A stretch of 64,000 bases of DNA from contig NZ_JAYFQK010000024.1 in NCBI RefSeq assembly GCF_034927245.1, positions 60,042 through 124,041 of the forward strand, written 5' to 3'. Positions 8,719 through 15,917 of the stretch are shown piece after piece. The notes under the pieces are model-generated. The model worked only from the letters and a program-made list of their open reading frames with translations, had not been told where the DNA came from and did no database searches. Made by a program: the position numbers and the translations under genes. Numbering within the stretch: the first letter of the stretch is position 1; each line of letters starts with the position of its first letter. This DNA is from Desulfitobacterium_A sp034927245 (lineage in GTDB: Bacteria > Bacillota > Desulfitobacteriia > Desulfitobacteriales > Desulfitobacteriaceae).

Positions 8719-9488
8719 TGAGATACCTCTTTGTAACAGTTCTTACAATTGTGGTTATGGAGATTGACACTATACCCGTATAATTCTGTAGCAAACTCCT
8801 TCGTTATTCCCTCTCTGGGATCATGAATAAACATCCCATTCTCACCTAAACAAACGAGTTTATTGGCATGAACTGTAATCGCGCTGATATCATGGGTGAC
8901 CATCACAATTGTCAGTCCCAGTTCCCGATTGAGCCTCCCCAGTAAACCATAGACTGCTTCTTCGGATCGGGCATCGATTCCCACCGTCGGCTCATCCAAA
9001 AACATGATTTCGGGATCATTGGCAAGGACGCGGGCAATAAAAACCCTCTGCTGCTGTCCCCCGGAAAGATTACCGATTAATCGTTTACCGTAATTCTGCA
9101 TTCCCACAAGTTCAAGGGCTTCATAGACCTTTTTCATATGTGACTTGTTCGGGAATCTGAACAGACCAATCTTGGAATAAAGATTAGCCGCAACAACTTC
9201 CTCGACCGTAGCCGGGAAACTTGAATTAAAAGAATTGGCCTTTTGAGATACATATCCCACCTTATCCCACCGTTTAAAGGTTTTTACATTCTCGCCCAAG
9301 ATCTTAACTTCCCCGCTCAGCGGGTCCATAATCTTAAGCAGGAGCTTGATCAACGTGCTTTTTCCTGTCCCATTCGCCCCAATAATTCCTAAGTAATCCC
9401 CTTTTTCTACGGAAAACGAGATATCCTTCAGAATTAAATTATTGTTATATCCAAAATTCAAATGATTAACTTCAATTACCATCGTCAT
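8712..9488 (-). CDS. znuC: Zinc ABC transporter ATP-binding protein ZnuC
   Basis: This ATPase powers zinc import with ZnuB. Walker A is GANGTGKS (37-44), the ABC signature LSGGQ is at 140-144, Walker B is MFLDEP (161-166), and the switch His198 is present (VTHD). The 258-residue protein ends in an unusual tail, NLHNHNCKNCYKEVSQC, with two His and three Cys in 16 residues, which could bind zinc. It lies 9 nt downstream of znuA and overlaps znuB. The tail is visible in the sequence; its function is inference. Confidence 0.92.
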   Translation of the reverse strand: MTMVIEVNHLNFGYNNNLILKDISFSVEKGDYLGIIGANGTGKSTLIKLLLKIMDPLSGEVKILGENVKTFKRWDKVGYVSQKANSFNSSFPATVEEVVAANLYSKIGLFRFPNKSHMKKVYEALELVGMQNYGKRLIGNLSGGQQQRVFIARVLANDPEIMFLDEPTVGIDARSEEAVYGLLGRLNRELGLTIVMVTHDISAITVHANKLVCLGENGMFIHDPREGITKEFATELYGYSVNLHNHNCKNCYKEVSQC

Positions 9489-9497
9489 CTTTCTTCC

Positions 9498-10439
9498 TTA
9501 CTGCAGGGCTTGCTTTAAAACTTTAAGATTATCCCGCATAACTGAAAAATAATCTTTGCCAGCCTGCTGACCACTATCCGTTGAGCCCTCAAAAGGATTC
9601 AAGACCGCTGTAGCTGCTCCTGTTTCCTGAGCGATCGTTTGGGCAACCTTCGGACTCACTAATTCTTCAAAGAAAATATATTTAAGCTGCTTTTCCCGGG
9701 CAAACTCTACGATTTCCGCCATTCTGGCCGGTGACGGTTCTGAATCGGCTGAAATTCCTTCGATTGCGACTTGATTCAAGCCATAAGCATTGCATAAATA
9801 GCTAAAGGCTTGGTGAGCAACAACGATATCTTTTTTGCTAAACTGAGCGACAGCACTTTTATATTCCTGATCTAATTGATCCAGCTGTGCGGCATTATCC
9901 TCATAATTCTTTTCATAATAATCTTTATTGGCAGGGTCAATACTGACCAAAGCGTCCTTAATGGCACCCATTTCCACTTTGGCAGACATAGGATCTAACC
10001 AAACATGCGGATCTGTCCCTTTATTTTTTGCTCCATCTGTATTATTTAAAAGCTTAACTTCCTTTGACGCCTCGACCGTTTTCAGTTTTTCAGGGTTGAT
10101 GGAATTGAGTACTTTATCCAACCACGGTTCCATCCCCGCACCATTATAGATGAGTACATCAGCCTTCTCCAGATCTGCGATATCACTGGGCGTTGGCTCC
10201 CATTCATGAGGTTCCGTACCCGCCGGAACAAGATTTTTCAGTATGATCTTATCACCTGCGATTTTCTGGGTAAAATCATACATGGGATAGACGCTGGTAT
10301 AGACTGTAAGCTTATGATCAGTGTCTGAAGCCGAGCCGGTGCCTAAGGAATTTGTTGTACTGTTTATTGCCCCGCAGCCCGTAATAACTAAGGCACTTAA
10401 AAGCAAACCAATAATTAAACCCACTTTTATTCTTTTCAT
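9498..10439 (-). CDS. znuA: Zinc ABC transporter substrate-binding lipoprotein ZnuA
   Basis: This is an extracytoplasmic cluster A-I solute-binding protein. A lipoprotein signal ends in LVITGC (Cys22), so the mature protein is lipid-anchored. The expected metal-ligand His residues are His78 (TEPHEWEP), His145 (DPHVWLDP) and His209 (VVAHQAF). The long His-rich loop of enterobacterial ZnuA is missing; the segment before His145 is short and lacks His. The 313-residue length is normal. It is the first gene of the operon, with a ribosome site AAGGATGG, and a Zur-type operator lies 24 bp upstream of its start. Confidence 0.9.
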   Translation of the reverse strand: MKRIKVGLIIGLLLSALVITGCGAINSTTNSLGTGSASDTDHKLTVYTSVYPMYDFTQKIAGDKIILKNLVPAGTEPHEWEPTPSDIADLEKADVLIYNGAGMEPWLDKVLNSINPEKLKTVEASKEVKLLNNTDGAKNKGTDPHVWLDPMSAKVEMGAIKDALVSIDPANKDYYEKNYEDNAAQLDQLDQEYKSAVAQFSKKDIVVAHQAFSYLCNAYGLNQVAIEGISADSEPSPARMAEIVEFAREKQLKYIFFEELVSPKVAQTIAQETGAATAVLNPFEGSTDSGQQAGKDYFSVMRDNLKVLKQALQ

Positions 10440-10462
10440 CGATAACCATCCTTAACGGTATT

Positions 10463-10477
10463 TGCAAATCATTCGCA
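10463..10477. promoter_or_regulatory. Candidate Zur operator upstream of znuA
   Basis: A 7-1-7 inverted repeat, TGCAAAT-C-ATTCGCA (six of seven pairs), lies between the predicted transcription start and the znuA ribosome site. The 7-1-7 architecture is that of Fur/Zur boxes. With zur in the same operon, zinc-dependent autorepression is likely. Confidence 0.7.
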
Positions 10478-10495
10478 TTCGCATTGCACTAAATT

Positions 10496-10524
10496 ATTAT
10501 AATAGTCTTGCCGAAAATATGCAA
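10496..10524 (-). promoter_or_regulatory. Candidate sigma-A promoter of znuA operon
   Basis: On the minus strand TTGCAT (10519-10524) and TATAAT (10496-10501) are separated by 17 bp. Predicted initiation is near 10489, directly upstream of the Zur-type box, so a bound repressor would block initiation or promoter escape. Confidence 0.55.
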
Positions 10525-10556
10525 TATAAAACAAATGAAATAAAGAAAACTTGCTT

Positions 10557-10690
10557 GCGCCAAGCCTTAGCGCGAGCGGCCGCTTCTCGCCGTCCATGGC
10601 TTCAGCGGCACTTGGCCGTCCATGGCCTTCGGAAGCTTAGTTGCACTTAGAGTTTATCTTCCCAAAACTTATACTTTCCGTTAGTATAAA
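10557..10690. repeat. GC-rich palindromic intergenic repeat, copy 1
   Basis: This element fills most of the 301-bp gap between znuA and the DUF4179 gene. GCCGTCCATGGC occurs twice (10589-10600, 10615-10626). GCCTTAGCG, then TTGCACTTA (10641), AAAACTTATA (10664) and GTATAA (10684) recur in the same order, and with nearly the same spacing at the distal end, in the element at 39866-39986. No open frame in it has coding features. Confidence 0.6.
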
Positions 10691-10720
10691 AAAAGCAGCT
10701 GGTCCACAAAGTGACCAGCT
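10687..10720 (-). terminator. Terminator of the sigma/DUF4179 operon
   Basis: Read on the minus strand, AGCTGGTC...GACCAGCT (10697-10720) is followed by GCTTTTTTTAT. It lies 20 bp past the stop of the DUF4179 gene. Confidence 0.9.
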
Positions 10721-10740
10721 CTCTTTCATTTTGCAACTTA

Positions 10741-12126
10741 CTATTCACTTAACTCAATGTGTATGGCTTCCTTTTCGTTGAGCTTTGTAGAACGTGTGAA
10801 GTAACCCACCTTCTTCACCTTAGAAATATCTTCTTCAGTGGCATTTTGGAATGTACAGGTTATAGTGATTTCCCCTGTTTCTCGGTTGTAGTATGAATTC
10901 TGATAGACGTCAAAGTCAAATTGTTCACCCTTTTCATCCAGAAATATTAAATTGGGTTCTGCTATAGGCACCGCCCCCACTTGATGGAAAGTGGCCACTG
11001 CTTTTTCGGTCGTTATCTCCAGCTTATCCATCACAAATCCACCCAGCTCACCCTGGGGCATTGGAATGGGATCGTTGCCGATGTCTACCGTTACTAACTT
11101 CGGTGCCGGCAAACCATCATCGTCATCCCCAGTAACAATGGGAATAAGAGTAAGCTCCTTCATATCTGTTCTGCCGCCAAGAAATTCAAAGCTATTTGTA
11201 GCCTTTGTAAAAAAGTTACCGCCATAAGTTGCAGCCGGGATCATGGTCAGATATTCGCCCCGGTCATCTTTAAGGACAAATTGGTAGAAAGTATTTTTTG
11301 CTCGTTCACTGATAACTATCTGGTTGCCAAAGGGTGAAATGGATACCTTTTCTACCGTTATGTCATGCTTGTATTCCCCATTCCAGCCTGAAGTTACTTG
11401 AGCTTTAAGCTTTGGCGTAACAGTTAAGCTTTCCACTGCAACTTTGCTTTTATCAACGCTAAGCGGAATATGCCATTGACCTTCTTTGCCAAAAATACCG
11501 TCGGTATACAATTCCAGGTTCATTCGATCTTCTAATGTACCCATCACAGCAAAACGCTGCATTCCTTTAAGAGTGTACGCATCCTCTAAGTAAGCCTCTA
11601 CTTCATTTTGGGCAGGGGGTTCAATGTAGCGGCCATCCTCTTTAAACCAGAAGATCGGTGCGGTCCAATTCAGACGCCACTGCTTTAGATCGTTCTCATC
11701 TCCAAGCAATTGGATAGGCTCTTCACTTTTGATAGTATAGAACACATTGATATAATTATCATCTACCGCTAAATTATCGATTGTTACAGTAATTCCTTGG
11801 TCAGTAGCAGAAACTCCGACTTGGCTGTTATATTGCTCATAGATGGCCTGCTGGGATAGGTATTTGAAATCCCGAGGTGCGTTAAAATAGCTAATCACTC
11901 CACTGGTCATATCCGATACAACAGGAGAAGCAACCGCAGTCGATGCAAAGACGATAAAACCGGCTGCAATCAAGAATATTTTCCTGGGGACTTTCCTTAA
12001 TCGCGGTGGGTTGTCAGATAAATTTTTCATTAAGGAATCTATCCTTTCCGAAAATTCTGGGGGAACACTGAAAGGTTCATTCATTGCTTTGCTCTTTAAA
12101 AGATTATCAAATCTTCGATCATCCAT
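10741..12126 (-). CDS. DUF4179 membrane protein, probable anti-sigma factor
   Basis: This 461-residue protein has a cytoplasmic N-terminus (about 1-47), one membrane span (about 48-68, KIFLIAAGFIVFASTAVASP) and a large extracytoplasmic beta-rich domain that starts with the DUF4179-type region (YLSQQAIYEQYNSQVG...NYINVFYTI). DUF4179 proteins are commonly encoded directly after an ECF sigma factor and are thought to restrain it. The gene overlaps the upstream sigma gene by 8 nt, the usual arrangement for such pairs. The signal sensed outside the cell is not evident. The anti-sigma role is inferred from position and topology only. Confidence 0.8.
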   Translation of the reverse strand: MDDRRFDNLLKSKAMNEPFSVPPEFSERIDSLMKNLSDNPPRLRKVPRKIFLIAAGFIVFASTAVASPVVSDMTSGVISYFNAPRDFKYLSQQAIYEQYNSQVGVSATDQGITVTIDNLAVDDNYINVFYTIKSEEPIQLLGDENDLKQWRLNWTAPIFWFKEDGRYIEPPAQNEVEAYLEDAYTLKGMQRFAVMGTLEDRMNLELYTDGIFGKEGQWHIPLSVDKSKVAVESLTVTPKLKAQVTSGWNGEYKHDITVEKVSISPFGNQIVISERAKNTFYQFVLKDDRGEYLTMIPAATYGGNFFTKATNSFEFLGGRTDMKELTLIPIVTGDDDDGLPAPKLVTVDIGNDPIPMPQGELGGFVMDKLEITTEKAVATFHQVGAVPIAEPNLIFLDEKGEQFDFDVYQNSYYNRETGEITITCTFQNATEEDISKVKKVGYFTRSTKLNEKEAIHIELSE

Positions 12127-12685
12127 TTATTCCATGCCCCCACTCTTCAATTAACAAGACTTTTAACTTTTGCCTGGCCCGGGCTAAACGGGATTTTACC
12201 GTACCTGAAGGCAAACCCAGAGTTTTACTAATCTCCTTGATACTCATATCTTCATAATAAAAAAGTACGGTTATGGTGCGAAATTCTTCATCGAGATGAC
12301 TAACTACACTCCACAATTCCCTCAAGTCACTGCACGCCTTTTCTTCGGGAATCTCCATATCTTCTATGTACAACACTTTCTTTCGCTGATTGGCTAAACT
12401 ATAAGCCTCGTTAATAAGGATTTTCATTATCCAGGGTTTAAAGCTAGCATAGGATCGGAGACTGTCCAAATTTTTGTAAGCCTTCAAAATAGCCTCGCCA
12501 GTCGCATCCTCAGCATCATCATCATTGCGAAGAATACTTTTGGCCAAACGAAACATATTTATTTTATAGTCGTTTATAAAAGTACAGAACTTTTCTTTCC
12601 TCCCCTTAACCGACTGATCAAAGCCAAGATTAAAGTGAACATTTCTAACCACTATGGGTACCCCCTCGGTTCCTGCCCTTTCCAA
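12119..12685 (-). CDS. ECF-type RNA polymerase sigma factor
   Basis: This is a sigma-70 family protein of the extracytoplasmic function type. Region 2 spans roughly residues 35-100 (FRLAKSILRNDDDAEDATGEAILKAY). Region 4 lies near the end, with the helix-turn-helix MSIKEISKTLGLPSGTVKSRLARARQKL. No region 3 is present. Two starts are plausible: TTG at 12685 with GAGGTGAGG 5 nt upstream, or a GTG 11 codons later preceded by GAGGGGG. The first is given. The downstream overlapping gene encodes its likely membrane anti-sigma factor. The target promoters are not recognisable in the window. Confidence 0.88.
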   Translation of the reverse strand: MERAGTEGVPIVVRNVHFNLGFDQSVKGRKEKFCTFINDYKINMFRLAKSILRNDDDAEDATGEAILKAYKNLDSLRSYASFKPWIMKILINEAYSLANQRKKVLYIEDMEIPEEKACSDLRELWSVVSHLDEEFRTITVLFYYEDMSIKEISKTLGLPSGTVKSRLARARQKLKVLLIEEWGHGING

Positions 12686-12863
12686 AACCGCCTCACCTCA
12701 GTTGAATTATTTCGTCTAGACACCTGATAGATGATTTGGCAAGGGAAAAGGTTCCCAACATTTAAAATTTGTTAGCTTTATCATATCAGGCTTTCCTGCT
12801 GCATTGAGGTCATCCTGAGCATATGCCAAAGATCTTTTTTCAGGGCAAAAAAAGCTTGTAATA

Positions 12864-12888
12864 AAAAAGAAGCGGGCCATTGGCCCGC
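12864..12888 (-). terminator. Terminator after the rubredoxin gene
   Basis: On the minus strand GCGGGCC-AAT-GGCCCGC (12872-12888) is followed by TTCTTTTTTATT. It lies just past the rubredoxin stop codon. The rest of the gap up to the sigma gene (12686-12863) shows no other clear signal. Confidence 0.88.
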
Positions 12889-12898
12889 CTCACTTGGA

Positions 12899-13243
12899 TC
12901 ATTCTTGAACAACTTCAAATTCTGCTTTTGTGACACCACACAAAGGACAAACCCAATCATCCGGAATATCCTCAAATGCTGTTCCCGGGGCAATTCCTCC
13001 CTCGGGATCGCCTTGAGCGGGGTCGTAAATATACCCGCAACCTGTACATAAATACCGTTTTGTTTTTGTTACTTCTTTGTTCTCATCAATAACTTCAAAT
13101 TCAGCTTTTGTTACCCCACATAAGGGACAAACCCAATCATCCGGAATGTCCTCGAACGCTGTTCCCGGGGCAATGCCCCCCTCGGGATCGCCCAGGGCGG
13201 GATCGTAGACATACCCACAACCGGGGCATAAATACTTGTTCAT
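12899..13243 (-). CDS. Two-domain rubredoxin
   Basis: This small electron carrier has two complete rubredoxin domains in 114 residues (about 1-52 and 61-114), joined by a short Lys/Glu-rich linker. Each has the CxxCG and CPLCG pairs that bind one mononuclear iron, so two irons are expected. The domains are nearly identical and the similarity extends to the DNA, pointing to a recent internal duplication or ongoing homogenisation. Start: ATG after AGGAGGA. Rubredoxins in anaerobes commonly feed rubrerythrin, desulfoferrodoxin or flavodiiron proteins, none of which is in the window. The gene appears monocistronic, with its own terminator. Confidence 0.95.
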   Translation of the reverse strand: MNKYLCPGCGYVYDPALGDPEGGIAPGTAFEDIPDDWVCPLCGVTKAEFEVIDENKEVTKTKRYLCTGCGYIYDPAQGDPEGGIAPGTAFEDIPDDWVCPLCGVTKAEFEVVQE

Positions 13244-13362
13244 GTTACATCCTCCTCATGTCCTTAACTAACTGCTGTATGATCAACTTTGTTCCCTATT
13301 CTACAAATCCCTTTTAATTCCTGCTCAATTCGCTTAGTTTTCAAATAATTCTCTAAGTTCAG

Positions 13363-14280
13363 TCACTCCACTCGATTCCTGCCTTTTCTTTTAGCTGCAT
13401 AAAGGGCCTTGTCCGTGCATTCAATTAAATCTATCAAGGTATCACCCTCAGAGGGAATAATACTGCATATACCAAAGCTTGCGGTAACTTTTATCACGTG
13501 CGTACCGCAAATAAACGTTTTACCTTCAATCTGTTTACGCATCTGTTCGGCGATTTCATGAGTCTTTTCTAAACCGGCACCGGGAAGACAAATTAGGAAC
13601 TCTTCGCCCCCAAACCGTGCTACCCAGTCACTTTCCCTATGAATACAGCTTAACAGTATTTCCGCAAAGGATTTTAAAACGCCATCCCCTGCCGCGTGGC
13701 CAAAAGTATCATTAACATTTTTAAAGAAATCAATGTCAGCCATTATTACGGATAGATTTTGCCCCAATTTCTTGGCCGCATCAAGATTAACCGGCAATCT
13801 TTCGTTAATAAAACGCCGATTATACAATCCCGTCAGTGAGTCATGCAAAGCGATGTAGTTCAAGTCATCAATAAGACCGCGCAGAATTGTGAATTGGGTC
13901 TTATTACTTTCATTTTCAAAAATCATACCTTTAGTAGCATCTTTAAACATTTCGAGGACGAATTTTTGATTTTTCCACTGGATAGGAGTTGCCATGATTA
14001 AAAATATCTTTGTGGGAGTATGGCCGATCTTAAAAATGCTCTCATTCTCGTTGATGGCACGCATCGAAATACAATTTTTGCAACATTTTTCGTTTTCCCA
14101 TATCCCATAACATTCCGTTCCGGGATTCAAGTGGTATTCTCCCCGTTCCACAATAACCTGATGGGTAATCGGTTCGACGATCCGAATGTATTCATACATC
14201 TTCTCAACGACACTGAACGTATCTAATAGGTTCTCGAGTTGGTCTTTAATATCTTCTAAGCATTGCTTATCTTCCGACAT
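13363..14280 (-). CDS. Diguanylate cyclase with Cys-containing sensory domain
   Basis: This cytoplasmic protein should make cyclic di-GMP. The C-terminal GGDEF domain (about 140-305) has an intact active site, GGEEF (224-228), and an inhibitory I-site, RESD (215-218), five residues ahead. The N-terminal domain (about 20-120) looks PAS-like and contains a Cys group, Cys57, Cys66, Cys67 and Cys70, in a CYGIWENEKCCKNC context, which could hold a metal, cluster or redox disulfide. No membrane span is seen. Start: ATG after GGGGGAAGG. It stands alone between the rubredoxin gene and the glycosidase gene. The sensory ligand is unknown. Confidence 0.9.
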   Translation of the reverse strand: MSEDKQCLEDIKDQLENLLDTFSVVEKMYEYIRIVEPITHQVIVERGEYHLNPGTECYGIWENEKCCKNCISMRAINENESIFKIGHTPTKIFLIMATPIQWKNQKFVLEMFKDATKGMIFENESNKTQFTILRGLIDDLNYIALHDSLTGLYNRRFINERLPVNLDAAKKLGQNLSVIMADIDFFKNVNDTFGHAAGDGVLKSFAEILLSCIHRESDWVARFGGEEFLICLPGAGLEKTHEIAEQMRKQIEGKTFICGTHVIKVTASFGICSIIPSEGDTLIDLIECTDKALYAAKRKGRNRVE

Positions 14281-14364
14281 AAACCTTCCCCCTACCCACC
14301 CCTATTACATTTACACTTCTTATTTTACATCAATTGATGAATTTGTTAATTATTAAATTCACAT

Positions 14365-15414
14365 TTACTTTACAATAAAGTATGAAGGCAAATTACGTTC
14401 TCCGTAGGGGCTTGAAGGGTTATTCACCCGCTTTTGCTGATAATAAAGTACCGAGGAGGCACCCCCATCAAGATTCGCCACATTATAAGCACCGTACTTA
14501 AGCATGATCTCTTGAACATCCTTGAGTGTTGCACCAACCGAACCGGCCTGGCGCCCATCAATAACCAGCATCAGGACTGTCCCATCTTTGGTTTGTCCAA
14601 TGGCTGTCCGCGGCGCTATTCCCCAACCCCCATCCCCTTCAGTAATGGCCCGTTTGCCATTAACAACGAGAAAAGGGTCAAATGAAACTGCATCCCGAAT
14701 ACCCATTTTCTGAATTTGGGCCAGCGAATAATGACCTAAGATGAGTTTATCATTTCGATCAAAGCCAATCAGATCATACTTACTGACATTTTCTTTGTAA
14801 AGAATCTTTCCCCCTGAAATGAGAATACCGCGAGGCTGTCCGCCGTTCCCGTTCCCCTCCGGGTCACTGAAAGCCCCTCCATTAATAACCGCAACAGCAT
14901 TCGATTCCTTAGCTATCTCTGCCGCCTTTTCTCCCCGCTTACCAAGATAGCTTGTCCCTGCAACCTTGACTCGGGATGGATCTTTTATCTTCAGCAAATA
15001 TCCTTTAAACCCTTTTTGACTAATATCAATCAGCTGAATTTCTTTATCGTTTTTTGCTCCTAAGATGTTGATGGCGGAAGGGTTTGAATTTCCTAGATCA
15101 ACCGCTTTATTCTTATCTAATATTTTTTGAATTTCATCATTACTAAAAAACCAAGTCGCCAAGTATTGGTGGTTTAACGTTGTCATAGCCGTGGTTACCC
15201 ATAGATTGCGCAATCCTTCAAAAGGTTGAAAAGGTGCAAAGCGAAATCCTGCAAGTAATAGGCAGCAAAGAGAAATAAAAAGAACAATCCTGGTCCAATG
15301 TTTCTTCCTCCTTCTCTTCTTGCGGCTATAATGATATACTCCTGCAGGTTCTCCGTGGACTCGCCTCGATTGCATTGTCTGTCGTGTTGATCCGGGAATA
15401 CCTGTAGTCCCCAT
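14365..15414 (-). CDS. Phosphodiester glycosidase family protein (NAGPA/DUF2233), membrane-anchored
   Basis: This 349-residue protein has a basic N-terminus rich in Arg/Lys (30-41), one membrane span (about 42-60) and an extracellular NAGPA domain. The domain shows the family blocks AVINGGAFSDP, PRTAIGQTKDG and NLDGGASS. Family members (human uncovering enzyme, bacterial YngK/BacNAGPA-like proteins) cleave phosphodiester-linked sugars and in Firmicutes are linked to cell-wall or teichoic acid metabolism. The precise substrate is not known. The gene stands alone. The 178-bp gap upstream, to the ferredoxin gene, holds AT-rich sequence with no signal I can assign firmly. Confidence 0.85.
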   Translation of the reverse strand: MGTTGIPGSTRQTMQSRRVHGEPAGVYHYSRKKRRRKKHWTRIVLFISLCCLLLAGFRFAPFQPFEGLRNLWVTTAMTTLNHQYLATWFFSNDEIQKILDKNKAVDLGNSNPSAINILGAKNDKEIQLIDISQKGFKGYLLKIKDPSRVKVAGTSYLGKRGEKAAEIAKESNAVAVINGGAFSDPEGNGNGGQPRGILISGGKILYKENVSKYDLIGFDRNDKLILGHYSLAQIQKMGIRDAVSFDPFLVVNGKRAITEGDGGWGIAPRTAIGQTKDGTVLMLVIDGRQAGSVGATLKDVQEIMLKYGAYNVANLDGGASSVLYYQQKRVNNPSSPYGERNLPSYFIVK

Positions 15415-15592
15415 ATATACTTCCTCTCCTCGTAAATATTCTATAATTCCCTATAATATTACACCAAAATATCCAAATAAAAAAATGGTATTTATAACCT
15501 TAAATCATCTTGTCGCATTGATCAATTTATAGTATGCTTACAAATATACCCCCATTAGGTATACAACCGTTAAATAGATTGGAGTGGGAGTT

Positions 15593-15838
15593 GTGAGTAA
15601 AGCAGCCTATGTTGATCCCCTTAAATGTGATCGTTCACCGATGTGTCCTTCCAGACGTTCTTGCCCTGAGAAAGCAATCTCACAAGAAAAGCTAGGTTTC
15701 TTAAGTCGAGGACCGGCGTTTGTCAACTCTGAACTGTGCATCGCCTGCGGGGTTTGTATCAAAAGTTGCCCCCATGGCGCTATTAGCTTTAAGGGATCAG
15801 AATCGGGACAGAAAAACAAAAAGAAAAAGAAAAAATAG
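15593..15838 (+). CDS. Small ferredoxin with one canonical and one variant Cys motif
   Basis: This is an 81-residue cytoplasmic iron-sulfur protein. The C-terminal motif CIACGVCIKSCP is a standard [4Fe-4S] ligand set. The N-terminal motif is CDRSPMCPSRRSCP, with five-residue spacings (Cx5Cx5CP) in place of CxxCxxC, so the first cluster is either atypical or replaced by another metal site. The C-terminus is strongly basic, ending in a run of Lys. The GTG at 15593 is chosen because GGAGTGGGAG precedes it; an in-frame GTG at 15584 lies inside that ribosome site. It is followed by the hairpin and methyltransferase gene and may be cotranscribed with it. Confidence 0.85.
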   Translation: MSKAAYVDPLKCDRSPMCPSRRSCPEKAISQEKLGFLSRGPAFVNSELCIACGVCIKSCPHGAISFKGSESGQKNKKKKKK

Positions 15839-15868
15839 CCAGATTTACTCACTTAAAGCAAACGTACC

Positions 15869-15916
15869 AATCACCCCTCCTTGGAATATAATACCATCAG
15901 AAAAGGAGGGGTGATT
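15869..15916 (+). promoter_or_regulatory. Perfect hairpin sequestering the methyltransferase Shine-Dalgarno
   Basis: AATCACCCCTCCTT (15869-15882) and AAGGAGGGGTGATT (15903-15916) are perfectly complementary over 14 bp, with a 20-nt loop. The 3' arm contains the whole ribosome binding site, and the ATG begins 2 nt later. No T-run follows, so it is not an ordinary terminator. Translation of the methyltransferase should depend on opening this stem. Confidence 0.75.
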
Positions 15917-15917
15917 T

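Noticed and set aside
10462..10650. 62-codon plus-strand open frame upstream of znuA
   Set aside because: It overlaps the Zur-type operator, promoter and GC-rich repeat; composition is that of the repeat, not of a gene.
12905..13225. CRISPR-like direct repeat
   Set aside because: The repeated blocks are the two rubredoxin domains of one coding sequence, not repeats with spacers.
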